Part shown: positions 26,991 to 35,444 of the stretch, piece by piece
Position numbering within the stretch: position 1 is the stretch's first letter
Layout of the letters: each line of letters opens with the position of its first letter
Origin: Methanomassiliicoccaceae archaeon
Lineage (GTDB): Archaea > Thermoplasmatota > Thermoplasmata > Methanomassiliicoccales > Methanomethylophilaceae
DNA length: 64,000 bases
Assembly: GCA_016281925.1 (NCBI GenBank)
Contig: JAEEJP010000010.1
Coordinates: forward strand, 29,050 to 93,049
Reading direction: 5' to 3'
Position numbers and translations under genes: made by a program
The notes under the pieces: model-generated
Database searches by the model: none
What the model was told of the DNA's origin: nothing
What the model saw: the letters and a program-made list of their open reading frames with translations, nothing else

Positions 26991-27773
26991 ATGCGCATAA
27001 TGATAAACGGCATAGATTTCGCATACGGAAGCGTCCCGGTTCTGCATAACATAACTGCGGACCTTACAGGGCCCAGATTCGTGTCCATATTGGGCCCCAA
27101 CGGCGTAGGGAAGTCCACTCTGATCCACTGCATCAACAAGATACTCTCCCCGACCGCCGGGACCGTCATGCTGGACGGCAGGGATGTCTCCGGCATAAGC
27201 ATCAAAGAAATGGCTAAACTGGTCGGTTATGTGCCGTATTCTGCCAACGATACATTCCCTCTGAGCGTGGTGGACACCGTTCTGATGGGGAGGCACCCCT
27301 ACAGCAAATGGGGCACTCTGGATAAGGACCTGGACATCGTCCACGATACCCTGAACATGCTGGGGATATCTCATCTGGCTATGCGTTCGTTCAGCGAGCT
27401 CTCCGCCGGGCAGCATCAGAAGGTCATGCTCGCAAGGGGCCTCGTGCAGGAGCCGGAGGTCCTGCTCCTGGACGAGCCCACCTCCAATCTGGATGTGAGG
27501 CACCAGCTGGACGTCACCAAGATGCTCAAGAAGCTCACCGAGGAGAAGAACATCCTTGTGATCATGATAAGCCACGACATAAACATCGCTGCGAAATACT
27601 CCGACGAGATAATCATGCTCCACGGGGGCTCCATCTACGCTGTAGGGACTCCGGAAGAAGTGATCAACGAGGAAAACCTGAGGGTGGTTTATCAGGTGGA
27701 GTCCAAAGTCATCGTGGACGACGGGCGTCCGCATGTCATACTCAGGGACGCCGTCCCGATGTGCGGCGATTGA
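26991..27773 (+). CDS. FecE/BtuD-type ABC transporter ATP-binding protein (importer B)
   Basis: 260 residues with Walker A GPNGVGKST (near 37), LSAGQHQK signature, Walker B VLLLDEPTSNLD and MISHDIN switch, all intact. It ends the nitrogenase-like/importer operon, 81 bp behind the binding protein with GGTGATAAA before the ATG. Very similar to the importer A ATPase, so the two importers share ancestry, probably by duplication. Powers uptake through the permease pair at 20892-23083. Confidence 0.93.
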   Translation: MRIMINGIDFAYGSVPVLHNITADLTGPRFVSILGPNGVGKSTLIHCINKILSPTAGTVMLDGRDVSGISIKEMAKLVGYVPYSANDTFPLSVVDTVLMGRHPYSKWGTLDKDLDIVHDTLNMLGISHLAMRSFSELSAGQHQKVMLARGLVQEPEVLLLDEPTSNLDVRHQLDVTKMLKKLTEEKNILVIMISHDINIAAKYSDEIIMLHGGSIYAVGTPEEVINEENLRVVYQVESKVIVDDGRPHVILRDAVPMCGD

Positions 27774-27975
27774 AACACGGATGCCGCATGGAAACGCTTT
27801 GCCGATGCCGCTTCTCCGAGACATAGCTGAAGCGGCTGCGGCGCGGCGCGCTTCATAGACATTCCGAGTGCCGCCGGAGACTCCGCGGAACCGATCCCGG
27901 CGAAGACTGCCTGCCTCTTCCGGCGGGAATCTCCGGAAATGGCCGGCGCCGGAAAACCTGGAAGCACCTGCCTGT

Positions 27976-29298
27976 TCAGACAGGGAAAAACCCGCCTCTT
28001 CGGCGGGAAGAATTTTGGCTGCTCCGGACTGATCGGAGGCGGAATTTGGATATGCCGGGGAACACAGCCTTCGAACCGAGATCCTCCTCTATCCTGAGGA
28101 GGCGGTTGTATTTGGCGGTCCTCTCCCCGCGGGCCGGAGCCCCGGTCTTGATCTCTCCCGAGCCCCATCCGACCGAAAGGTCTGCGATGGTGGTGTCTTC
28201 CGATTCCCCGGACCTGTGGGAGACGACGACGTTGTAGCCGTTCCTGAAGCTGAGCTCCGCCGCATCCTGGGATTCGGTGACCGTGCCGATCTGGTTGACC
28301 TTGAGCAGAAGAGCGTTGGCCGCGCCCATTTCGATTCCGCGGGCGAGACGCCTGCTGTTGGTGACGAAAAGATCGTCCCCCACGATCTGGACGTGCTTCC
28401 CGACCTTCTTCGTGAACTCGGCTGTGGTCTCGAAATCGTCCTCCTGGAACGGATCCTCGATGCTGACGAGAGGATGGTCCCCGACAAGGCCCTCGTAATG
28501 GTCGAGAAGCTCCCCGGGGGACAGATCCATCCCGTCCACGGAATAGACGCCGTCATGATGGAACTCGGAGGACGCCGCGTCGATGGCGAGGAAAACCTCC
28601 TTCCCAGGGACATATCCCGCATCTGATACGGCTTCGACTATTGTGGAGAGGGCTTCGTCCACGGTGCCGACCGGCGGGGCGAAGCCTCCCTCGTCCCCGA
28701 CGTTTATGGATCCTGCGCCGTACTTCGACTTCAGGATTGATTTCAGATGCATGTATACCTCGGAGGACATCCTGAGGCATTCGGAGAAGGACTTGGCCCC
28801 GGCGGGGATGATCATGCACTCCTGGATCTTCAGATTCCCTCCGGCGTGCTTACCGCCGTTGATGATGTTGAGCATGGGCACCGGAAGGGTGACGTGGTTG
28901 CCGCCGATGTGCTCGTAGACGGGGATGCCTTCGCAGGCGGCCCCGGCCTTCGCCGCGGCGAGAGAGACCGCGACGGTGGCGTTTCCGCCGAGCCTCGACT
29001 TGTTCTCCGTGCCGTCGAGCTCTATCATGGCTTCGTCTATGGCCCTCTGGTCAGCGGGATCCATCCCTACGATGCGCCTCGCGATCTCGCCGCGGACGTT
29101 CTTGACGGCTTTGGAAACGCCTCTTCCGCCGTATCTGGAACCTCCGTCGCGCAGTTCCAGGGCCTCCCACGAACCTGTGGAAGCGCCCGACGGCGCTATC
29201 GCGGATATTCTGCGGCCAGCGACTGTGATCTCCGCTTCGACGGTAGGGTTTCCCCTGGAATCGAGGACTTCCCTTGCCCATACTTTCTCAATCTGCAT
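27976..29298 (-). CDS. eno: Enolase (phosphopyruvate hydratase)
   Basis: Interconverts 2-phosphoglycerate and phosphoenolpyruvate in glycolysis/gluconeogenesis. Diagnostic blocks: DSRGNPTVE, PSGASTGSWEA, the Mg ligands in AIDAAS, SIEDPF and GDDLFVTN, the catalytic lysine in LLKVNQIGT and SHRSGESED near the C-terminus. ATG at 29298 is preferred to TTG at 29304 because GAGGGTT is then properly spaced. Family homology ends near GISKFR; about 25 extra residues (to RRRGGFFPV) are encoded by DNA that also forms a terminator hairpin. 15 bp downstream of the receiver-DUF835 gene on the same strand, so the two are probably cotranscribed. Confidence 0.96.
   Translation of the reverse strand: MQIEKVWAREVLDSRGNPTVEAEITVAGRRISAIAPSGASTGSWEALELRDGGSRYGGRGVSKAVKNVRGEIARRIVGMDPADQRAIDEAMIELDGTENKSRLGGNATVAVSLAAAKAGAACEGIPVYEHIGGNHVTLPVPMLNIINGGKHAGGNLKIQECMIIPAGAKSFSECLRMSSEVYMHLKSILKSKYGAGSINVGDEGGFAPPVGTVDEALSTIVEAVSDAGYVPGKEVFLAIDAASSEFHHDGVYSVDGMDLSPGELLDHYEGLVGDHPLVSIEDPFQEDDFETTAEFTKKVGKHVQIVGDDLFVTNSRRLARGIEMGAANALLLKVNQIGTVTESQDAAELSFRNGYNVVVSHRSGESEDTTIADLSVGWGSGEIKTGAPARGERTAKYNRLLRIEEDLGSKAVFPGISKFRLRSVRSSQNSSRRRGGFFPV
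27986..28007 (-). terminator. Intrinsic-type terminator embedded in the enolase 3' end
   Basis: On the minus strand CCCGCC-GAAGA-GGCGGG is followed directly by TTTTT, a perfect 6-bp stem with a T-run. It lies inside the last codons of the enolase frame rather than after the stop. Archaeal termination depends mainly on the T-run; the stem may add a pause. Confidence 0.7.
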
Positions 29299-29313
29299 AA
29301 TCAACCCTCTTAG

Positions 29314-30255
29314 TCAATCCTTATATTCGTTCATGCCGCGCATCAGAACGCGGCGGTCGTTCTTGGAAATGGAATTCTCATCGACGGATATTGCCAGGGT
29401 GCGCTCGATCCCATCGGTCCTCTTCAGAAGAAGGTCGATCATCCTCAGCGTTTTCCCCATGCCGTTGACTTTGACCATCTCGTTGAAGTTGTCAAACACT
29501 ACCACCGGATTGGTGGATTCGCATATGAATCCGTGCAGCTCGCTTATGAGCGTGCCGTATCCCTGGCTGCTGAAGCCGTCTTCCTTCGGCTTCGGCACCA
29601 TGGCCTTCACATCTATCTTCCCGTAGCCCAGCTCGTCCCTGACCGTTTTCGTCTTCCCCGACGTTATTACTAGGACCGAATATGACTCGGGATCGAACAT
29701 CTTAGCGAATTCGTAGATTTTTTCGGGAGCAGTCTCGAATACGATATATGACAGCCCGAAACGGACGCCGTGCTCGGAAGGGTTCTCCCGAATCGGATCC
29801 GGAATTTTCTTTCTTCTGAAAAACGAAAAGCCTCCGCTGGGCTTCGGTTTCTTGGGCTCAGCCTTCTTCTGCTTCCGCCCGGACTGTTCGGCGGCCGCCG
29901 GAGAGCTGGAGGAGACGCTGTAGAGCGCGCTCAGAAGATGCTCGGTGTCGAAGGGCTTGCGAACGCATCCCTTGACCTCCGGTATGTCCGTGGGTATCTC
30001 CTCCGCTATGGATGCAAGAAGGATCACTTTGAGCTTCACGTCAGGATGGGTCTTTCTGACCTGCTCTATGAAACCGAGGCTGCTTTCGCCCTGGAGGACC
30101 GTGTCCAAGAAAACGATGTCCGGGCGGAAATCGACCGCGCTGGAAACCGCTTCCTGCAGGGTGCCGCAGATGCGTATCTCGCATCCCTGCTCCCTGAGGA
30201 TGTTCTCGACGGCTCTTCTCATCCCGCCTTCGTCATCTATGACCAAAGCCCTCAT
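29314..30255 (-). CDS. Receiver-DUF835 signalling protein
   Basis: 313 residues. Residues 1-115 form a CheY-like receiver: acidic pair DDE near residue 7-9, phospho-acceptor Asp in DIVFLDTVL near 52, and the lysine in VRKPFD near 105. A basic/proline linker (120-160) leads to a C-terminal domain with the DUF835 pattern (GLSYIVFETAPEK... VVVFDNFNEMVKVNGMGKTLRMIDLL). Such proteins are frequent in Thermoplasmata and Methanomassiliicoccales, probably as two-component or scaffold outputs; function is not established. No histidine kinase is nearby. A TATA-like aaatataaatatc lies about 30 bp upstream. Confidence 0.85.
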   Translation of the reverse strand: MRALVIDDEGGMRRAVENILREQGCEIRICGTLQEAVSSAVDFRPDIVFLDTVLQGESSLGFIEQVRKTHPDVKLKVILLASIAEEIPTDIPEVKGCVRKPFDTEHLLSALYSVSSSSPAAAEQSGRKQKKAEPKKPKPSGGFSFFRRKKIPDPIRENPSEHGVRFGLSYIVFETAPEKIYEFAKMFDPESYSVLVITSGKTKTVRDELGYGKIDVKAMVPKPKEDGFSSQGYGTLISELHGFICESTNPVVVFDNFNEMVKVNGMGKTLRMIDLLLKRTDGIERTLAISVDENSISKNDRRVLMRGMNEYKD

Positions 30256-30400
30256 AACTGAACCCAGCCCTCAATACAGATATTTATATTTAATCAAACC
30301 GAGAACCATGGAAGGAACCGCCGGGGAACCCAGCCCCAGCATGATTCTTTCTGATGACCGGCCGCGACGGCCGTAAATAGATGCGGAAGAGGAGGGATCC

Positions 30401-30550
30401 TCACTGCTTCCTGCTTTCCTTTGCTTTGGGCCTGAGGTTGCTGTAGCCGCACTTCCTGCACTTGGTAGCCTTGGGGGCGTTGGTGGCGTAGCAGTTCATG
30501 CAGACAGACTTGTCAAGGAGCCTTTTCTCAGCTTCTTTGAAGCGTGCCAT
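30401..30550 (-). CDS. rpl40e: Ribosomal protein L40e
   Basis: 49-residue zinc-binding large-subunit protein. CMNC and CRKC form the zinc ribbon, and [14 protein letters not shown] and LRPKAKE are near-invariant in archaeal L40e. It has its own TATA box (CCTTTTTATATGACC, 30582-30596) and a GAGGAATAAAG ribosome binding site just before the ATG, so it is a separate gene. Nevertheless it is in the same frame as the upstream TIM-barrel gene, which has no stop before it. Too small and nested to be found by simple ORF length. Confidence 0.93.
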   Translation of the reverse strand: MARFKEAEKRLLDKSVCMNCYATNAPKATKCRKCGYSNLRPKAKESRKQ

Positions 30551-31579
30551 CTTTATTCCTCTGAAGATTCGCATTATGCAGGTCATATAAAAAGGTTCTA
30601 TGGCAGACCGTCCGGACGGATGCCGCGGCCGCGGGTCCGATCGCGGAAGCAGAGACCTCTGCTTGATGAAATCTTCGATGGGCCCGGACTCGGATCCCGG
30701 CATCTCGTGGGTGACGTATTCGGGATCCAGGATGTCCAGCAGCTCCCTGCATGACGGATCCGAGAACGGCATGTGCATGTCGATGTTCTTCACGTGATGA
30801 TATACGCCGGGGATGAAATCCTTCAGCGGGCCGTCGCCGGGAACCACGTCCTCGAAGCTCTCGCGGTAATCGGAGGACGCGCTCCAATGGAAATGGACGG
30901 TCTCCACCTTGTCCGTGATATCGCCGCCGTATCCGGCGAAGATGTCTGCGAGGGCGTCTATCCCGTCCTTCTCCGTGCGTATGCCCGGAAGGCAGCTCAT
31001 GAGATGCCCAGTGTCGATGCAGAGGCCCCAGTTCGAGAATTCCAGCTTCCTGTCCAGAAGCCTGAATCCGGAGCCGTCGACCATCCTGAGCCCGGGCCAC
31101 CAGAGGTTCTCGAAAAGGATCCGGAACGGAGGCTCGCCTCCCATGCCTGCGGCGACGCGGTTCATGACCTCGGCGAATTCGGATATGACATGATCGTCGG
31201 AATGGGGGAAATGGTGCGTGCGTATGCTGGGTATGTGCGCGTTTCCCAGATGGAGGACGCCGTAGGGCGGGCGGACCGCATCCGCGCGTCTGATGGCCAG
31301 CGAGATGTTGGATACCACATCCTCCGGGGAACGGCCGTACATGTAGTAGATAGATGAGAGATCGTCCAGATCGTACGGCTTCCCTTCCCAGGCCGCCAGC
31401 CAATCCGTGGCATAAGGGAGGTGGACCGATGCGCTCAGCGGCATATGGGATGCCGGAACGTCATCGTAAGACGTCAGCATCTCCAGGCCGTCGCAGCCGA
31501 TGGCATCCAGGAGGGCGGGAGGCTTCCTCCCGAAGAATCCCATCTCCTGGTATACCGAATAGCTCAGGTAATGCTTCAT
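30401..31579 (-). CDS. Xylose-isomerase-like TIM-barrel protein, reading in frame through L40e
   Basis: The first 310-320 residues form a sugar-phosphate isomerase/AP-endonuclease-2-like TIM barrel: metal-ligand segments [26 protein letters not shown] and the late EMPGSESG. The enzyme activity is unknown; members are isomerases, epimerases or endonuclease IV-like nucleases. After [11 protein letters not shown] the sequence turns Arg/Pro-rich, and no stop codon occurs until the end of L40e, giving a formal 392-codon ORF. Either the natural stop was lost by a small indel (a TAG lies in the next frame near 30604), or a real readthrough fusion with L40e is made at low level. It follows the DUF4443-like gene by four bases. 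Confidence 0.72.
   Translation of the reverse strand: MKHYLSYSVYQEMGFFGRKPPALLDAIGCDGLEMLTSYDDVPASHMPLSASVHLPYATDWLAAWEGKPYDLDDLSSIYYMYGRSPEDVVSNISLAIRRADAVRPPYGVLHLGNAHIPSIRTHHFPHSDDHVISEFAEVMNRVAAGMGGEPPFRILFENLWWPGLRMVDGSGFRLLDRKLEFSNWGLCIDTGHLMSCLPGIRTEKDGIDALADIFAGYGGDITDKVETVHFHWSASSDYRESFEDVVPGDGPLKDFIPGVYHHVKNIDMHMPFSDPSCRELLDILDPEYVTHEMPGSESGPIEDFIKQRSLLPRSDPRPRHPSGRSAIEPFYMTCIMRIFRGIKMARFKEAEKRLLDKSVCMNCYATNAPKATKCRKCGYSNLRPKAKESRKQ
30582..30596 (-). promoter_or_regulatory. TATA-box promoter of rpl40e
   Basis: CCTTTTTATATGACC on the minus strand, within the 3' part of the TIM-barrel gene. Transcription would start near 30563, giving a leader of about 13 nt that still contains the GAGG ribosome binding site of L40e. 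Confidence 0.6.
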
Positions 31580-31583
31580 GAAC

Positions 31584-32174
31584 TCAGAACAGCTCCAGAG
31601 CGGCGGAGACGGCGGCCTCCACGGCGTTGCTGATGTTGTCCGCGCCTCCGATGATCAGGACGTCGTTCTGGGTGAGCCCGGTATCGCGGATGCTCTTGGC
31701 CACGGCAGGAGATTTCTCGTCCAGATTCCAATCCGGAGGGACCATCAGCTTGCCGTCCCTTATTAGGATGGTGGTGCATCCCTGGGCGCCCATCTTGACC
31801 CCCACGTCCCTCTGCTCCATGCCGTTCTTGACTTTATCGGCCACTCCGAGGACGATTACGGCCTGCTGGAAGTCCCCCATGACGCTTTCGGGGACTTTGA
31901 TGTCGACAGGCCTTATCGGAATCTGCTTCAGGAACTCGAGGCCGGCGGCGGTGATGGTGATCCCGGTCTGCTTGATGAAGATGAAATCCCACTCCTTCAG
32001 CGTATCGATGATCCTGCGCATGCTGCCCTCGCCGATGCCGACTTCCTGGGCCAGTCTCTTCCTGCCCATGCTTTTGCCGTTGGATAGCACATAGAGCGAC
32101 CAGTATACGTTCGCATCGTTGAATCTGAACATCGGTCCGAATTGAGGCTCATCGATAATCTTCAACCGTACCAC
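31584..32174 (-). CDS. Winged-helix DUF4443-like archaeal protein
   Basis: 196 residues. Residues 20-85 form a winged helix ([29 protein letters not shown]), followed by an alpha/beta domain (residues 95-196) with [27 protein letters not shown]. This matches, as far as I can judge, the archaeal DUF4443 family, presumed transcription regulators of unknown ligand. The start is uncertain: GTG at 32174, or TTG three codons later with AGGTGG in front. Cotranscribed with the TIM-barrel gene four bases downstream. Confidence 0.68.
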   Translation of the reverse strand: MVRLKIIDEPQFGPMFRFNDANVYWSLYVLSNGKSMGRKRLAQEVGIGEGSMRRIIDTLKEWDFIFIKQTGITITAAGLEFLKQIPIRPVDIKVPESVMGDFQQAVIVLGVADKVKNGMEQRDVGVKMGAQGCTTILIRDGKLMVPPDWNLDEKSPAVAKSIRDTGLTQNDVLIIGGADNISNAVEAAVSAALELF

Positions 32175-32315
32175 CTGAGTAGGATGATATCTGCCTACTC
32201 ATTATTAATGATGTTGGATGGGATTGAAAGCCATCATGCAACTGTAAGTCACATTTCGTGTATGGCCCAATCCGCATCCGCGATTGAAAGGAGAAAGGGG
32301 TTTCAGGGATTGCCG

Positions 32316-33542
32316 TCAGAATGTTCTGACCTTTCCGTCGATGATCATGTCGGAGACTTTGTCCACGTTGTCGAGCCAGTACTCCGCGACGGATTCCGCA
32401 TCGGATTTCCATGCGGACAGGTGGGGGTCGCTTTCCGCGTTGGGCAGGACGATCTGGACGGAAGCGTTGAGAGGCTCGGAAACGGGCTTCCCGATCTGGG
32501 AAAGGAGCCTGACCCTGATCTCGGCCTCGTTGGTTACTTTCTCGGCGATCTCGTCCGCGATGATCTTCGACATGACGTTGTAGATCTTTCCGATGTGGGT
32601 GATCGGGTTCTTTCCGGAGGTGGCCTCCATGGACATCGGCCTGTAAGGCGTGATGAGCCCGTTGCACCTGTTGCCCCTTCCGACGGATCCGTCGTCTCCC
32701 ATCTCCTGGGAAAGCCCGGTGCAGGTCAGATAATAGTTCCCGCGGGCGTAATCGTCGCCGGTGTTGATCTCGAGCTTGTAATTGATGTCTTCGCCGCCTA
32801 TGATCTTGAGGGCGTTGTCGGTGACGCAGTCATACATCTGCTCGATTGCGGACTTGTAATGGTCAGCATCGGGGATATATTTGTCCACCATGGCGCAGGC
32901 GATGGTCATCGTGACCTCGTTTCCGACCCTGGAGCACATGACTTTGACGTCCTGGCCGGTCTCGGGGAGCTTCTTCTTCATCTTTCCGTTGATGAACTCC
33001 TCGGTCTGGAGGGTCAGCCTGTCGGTGACGGAATAAGGCGCGTACCCGACTCCGAATGATGTGTCGTTGGCGAGGGTCTTTCCCGCGCTGTAGATCCCGG
33101 TAAGGTCGTCGGATCCCATGCCAAGCTTGGCGTCGAGGATCACCTGGGAATCGACGTCGAGGTTGGGGAAAGTCTTCTGGAGATAATCGTGGGCGGCCTT
33201 GAGGGCGGTGGGCTTGCAGGGAAGGTCCTTGCGGCTCGCGCCTTCTCCGGCATAGGTAGTCGCGCGACCCACGAGAAGGATGTAGACGGGGTCGATGATG
33301 TATCCTCCGCCGAACTTGGGGGCCGCCTCTCCCGCGGCGATCTGGGTCTCATCGGTGTTGTGGTGCAGAACGTGCCCGAATTCCTTCCTGTACATCCTGC
33401 AGAGGGCTTTGCTGACCTCTTCTGCCAGGGCATCGGAAACGCTGTCCGGATGCCCGATCCCTTTTCTCTCGACAATCTCGATTTTCTTCATCGGCGTAGG
33501 GATCTCATTGAGCCCTTCTGCGTGGATATTCTTCGAAGTCAT
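32316..33542 (-). CDS. metK: S-adenosylmethionine synthetase, archaeal type
   Basis: Makes SAM from methionine and ATP. It is the archaeal MAT family (AdoMet_Synthase), unrelated at first sight to bacterial MetK: VERKGIGHPDSVSD near the N-terminus, DAKLGMGSDDLTGIYSAGK, TGDDYARGNYYLT and GRGNRCNGLITPYRPMSMEA are hallmark blocks. ATG at 33542 is chosen over TTG at 33551 because AAAGGGATTG is then correctly placed. 408 residues, usual length. Divergent from the XRE-CBS regulator with about 100 bp between them. SAM demand is high in a methyl-metabolising methanogen. Confidence 0.96.
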   Translation of the reverse strand: MTSKNIHAEGLNEIPTPMKKIEIVERKGIGHPDSVSDALAEEVSKALCRMYRKEFGHVLHHNTDETQIAAGEAAPKFGGGYIIDPVYILLVGRATTYAGEGASRKDLPCKPTALKAAHDYLQKTFPNLDVDSQVILDAKLGMGSDDLTGIYSAGKTLANDTSFGVGYAPYSVTDRLTLQTEEFINGKMKKKLPETGQDVKVMCSRVGNEVTMTIACAMVDKYIPDADHYKSAIEQMYDCVTDNALKIIGGEDINYKLEINTGDDYARGNYYLTCTGLSQEMGDDGSVGRGNRCNGLITPYRPMSMEATSGKNPITHIGKIYNVMSKIIADEIAEKVTNEAEIRVRLLSQIGKPVSEPLNASVQIVLPNAESDPHLSAWKSDAESVAEYWLDNVDKVSDMIIDGKVRTF

Positions 33543-33642
33543 TGGAAACAATCCCTTTCTGAGTTTAGGAATAGAAAATAGTCGTCATAGATAAACAATA
33601 CGGAAGACAATATTCAAATAAGAATATAATAATTACATATGC

Positions 33643-34206
33643 ATGAAATTCCCGCCGGCAACGGACATCCGCAGGATCAGGAAAAACTTGGATGTCACAC
33701 AGATGCGCCTTTCAGAGCTGTCAGGCGTGAGCCAAAGCACCATCGCCAAAATAGAGCAGGGCAAAATCTCGGCCAGCTATGCCACCGTGGTGAAGCTGTT
33801 CGAGACGCTGGATGAGATCAGGGAATCCGGGAGGAAGGATCCCACCGCGATCGAGGTGGCATCCAAGGGCGTCATGAGCGTCCAGAGCACTGAAAGCATC
33901 ATGAACGTCTCCGAGATGCTCAAAATGACCGGCTATTCCCAGCTTCCGGTCATGGAGGGGGAGATCCCGGTGGGAAGCATATCCGAAAGGGATATCTTCG
34001 ACGCAATGAGGCAGAGCCATTCCGCGGATCAGATGAAATCAACCAGCATATCGAAGATCATGAAGGAATCCTATCCCATAGTCTCCGACAACGCCCCGAT
34101 GTCGTCCGTGACGATGCTCATGACAGACAGCAACGCTGTCCTCGTAGCCAAAAAGGGGAAGATAGTCGGCATCATAACCAACGCCGACATGCTCAAGCTG
34201 ATCTGA
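33643..34206 (+). CDS. XRE helix-turn-helix regulator with CBS pair
   Basis: 187 residues: HTH_3 DNA-binding domain (residues 5-60, TQMRLSELSGVSQSTIAKIEQGK), then two CBS motifs (about 72-187) that usually bind adenine nucleotides or SAM. Such HTH-CBS proteins are widespread in archaea. It is transcribed away from metK; control of metK by SAM or ATP binding is a testable guess. No ribosome binding site is seen; TATA-like AAGAATATAATAATT ends about 20 bp before the ATG, suggesting a leaderless mRNA. The last 168 bases overlap the antisense 3' end of the RNase Z frame. Confidence 0.88.
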   Translation: MKFPPATDIRRIRKNLDVTQMRLSELSGVSQSTIAKIEQGKISASYATVVKLFETLDEIRESGRKDPTAIEVASKGVMSVQSTESIMNVSEMLKMTGYSQLPVMEGEIPVGSISERDIFDAMRQSHSADQMKSTSISKIMKESYPIVSDNAPMSSVTMLMTDSNAVLVAKKGKIVGIITNADMLKLI

Positions 34207-35127
34207 TCGCTGGCTTCCGATAGCTCTGACCGAACGGCGGGTTATCTCGTAATAACCGAAGTCCTCGGCCAGAACCGTCTCCGGGAAGGCCGCCTTGGCC
34301 TCCTCCAGAACGGCATCCCTGCAATCGTCGTAGCGGTTGCTGATGTGAGTGAGGAACAGGCAGCGCACGCCCGCTTTCCTGGCGGTCTCCGCGGCCTGAA
34401 GCGCAGTGGAATGCAGATGGCTCTCCGCCAGGGGCTCCTCCGATGACGAATACGTGGATTCGTGTATGAGGGCGTCGGCGCCTTTCACGGCTTCGGCTAT
34501 CGCAGGGACGGATCTCGTGTCGCCGGTGTACGCGACGCGGACGCCTTTCCTGACGGGGCCGACCACCTGCTCGGGACGCACGCCTCCGACGGTCTCGCCT
34601 CTTTTCAGGCGGGCCATGTCAGGGCCGTCCTTTATCCCCAGGGACAGCGCCTTCTCCCTATTCAGCTTCCCCGGGACGTCGGGCTCGGACACGATGAAGC
34701 CGACCGATGGAAGGCCGTGGTCCGTCCCGAAAACCGTTATCCTCATCCTGCAGACCGAGAATTCGCTGCCATGGCCGACCTCGACGACTTCCACAGGATA
34801 TTCCGTCTCGCCTTCGGTGGCGTCCATGATCGCCTTCAGAGGGGCGGCGAACCCTTCCGGGCCGTATACGGCGAGCGGCTCCTTCCTTCCCAGAAGCCCC
34901 ATCGTCTGGAGCAGCCCGGGAAGGCCGAGGATGTGGTCGCCGTGCGCGTGCGTGATGAGGACGGCACGGATCTTCATGAATGAGAACGGCGAGATCATCA
35001 GCTGGCGCTGGGAGCCTTCCCCGCAGTCCATGAGGATGATGTCGGATTCGCTGCGCAGAGCGATGCAGGATGTGGACCTGTGCCTGGAGGGGACGCTGGC
35101 TCCCGTGCCGAGAAACAGAATCTCCAT
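34039..35127 (-). CDS. rnz: Ribonuclease Z (tRNA 3' processing), with extended C-terminus
   Basis: Metallo-beta-lactamase-fold endonuclease removing the tRNA 3' trailer. Zinc motif THAHGDH near residue 60, LGTGASVPS at the N-terminus, YTGDTR near 200, ALIHESTY, and the late FLTHIS histidine are all present. Family homology ends at about residue 304 (LAEDFGYYEI); the frame runs another 55 residues antisense to the XRE-CBS gene before a TGA. This tail is probably either a lost stop or an overlap tolerated by convergent genes. Transcribed with the small zinc protein upstream (19 bp gap). Confidence 0.9.
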   Translation of the reverse strand: MEILFLGTGASVPSRHRSTSCIALRSESDIILMDCGEGSQRQLMISPFSFMKIRAVLITHAHGDHILGLPGLLQTMGLLGRKEPLAVYGPEGFAAPLKAIMDATEGETEYPVEVVEVGHGSEFSVCRMRITVFGTDHGLPSVGFIVSEPDVPGKLNREKALSLGIKDGPDMARLKRGETVGGVRPEQVVGPVRKGVRVAYTGDTRSVPAIAEAVKGADALIHESTYSSSEEPLAESHLHSTALQAAETARKAGVRCLFLTHISNRYDDCRDAVLEEAKAAFPETVLAEDFGYYEITRRSVRAIGSQRSDQLEHVGVGYDADYLPLFGYEDSVAVCHEHRHGRHRGVVGDYGIGFLHDLRYAG

Positions 35128-35145
35128 CCGGGCACCGCCGAGAAA

Positions 35146-35358
35146 TCAGTAGACCTGATCCAGGGATCTGTCGGTCTTGGTCTCTTTCTTGAACTCTTTG
35201 TAATGCTCTTTGCAGAGGTGTATCTGCCTCGCGCCGGGATCCTTGAGAGAAAGGGAGGATTTGGATACCTGCTTGATGTTGAACGATCTCTCCGCAGGAT
35301 TGCTGCATCCGGAGACGTCGCAGATCTCCGTTTCTGTCTCATGCTTAGCCAATGACAT
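35146..35358 (-). CDS. Small conserved archaeal Zn-binding protein
   Basis: About 70 residues with CDVSGC near residue 11 and LCKEHY near residue 48, a C-x4-C...C-x2-H arrangement that suggests one zinc site, as in small archaeal proteins of unknown function. A longer frame starts at 35415, but that ATG lies directly against the TATA box and would be upstream of the transcript, so ATG at 35358 behind GGGGTC is preferred. First gene of a unit with RNase Z. Confidence 0.72.
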   Translation of the reverse strand: MSLAKHETETEICDVSGCSNPAERSFNIKQVSKSSLSLKDPGARQIHLCKEHYKEFKKETKTDRSLDQVY

Positions 35359-35414
35359 GACCCCATAATCGTCGCCATAGCGTATAATCGTAATGGGTTG
35401 GATGAAACGTCCCA

Positions 35415-35424
35415 TTTATATATC
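35415..35424. promoter_or_regulatory. Shared TATA box of a divergent gene pair
   Basis: TTTATATATC reads as a TATA element on both strands (GATATATAAA on minus). On the plus strand it is 26 bp from the methyltransferase ATG, implying a leaderless transcript. On the minus strand it is about 60 bp from the chosen start of the zinc protein. Confidence 0.6.
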
Positions 35425-35444
35425 AACTAAAAACATTCGTTTTT

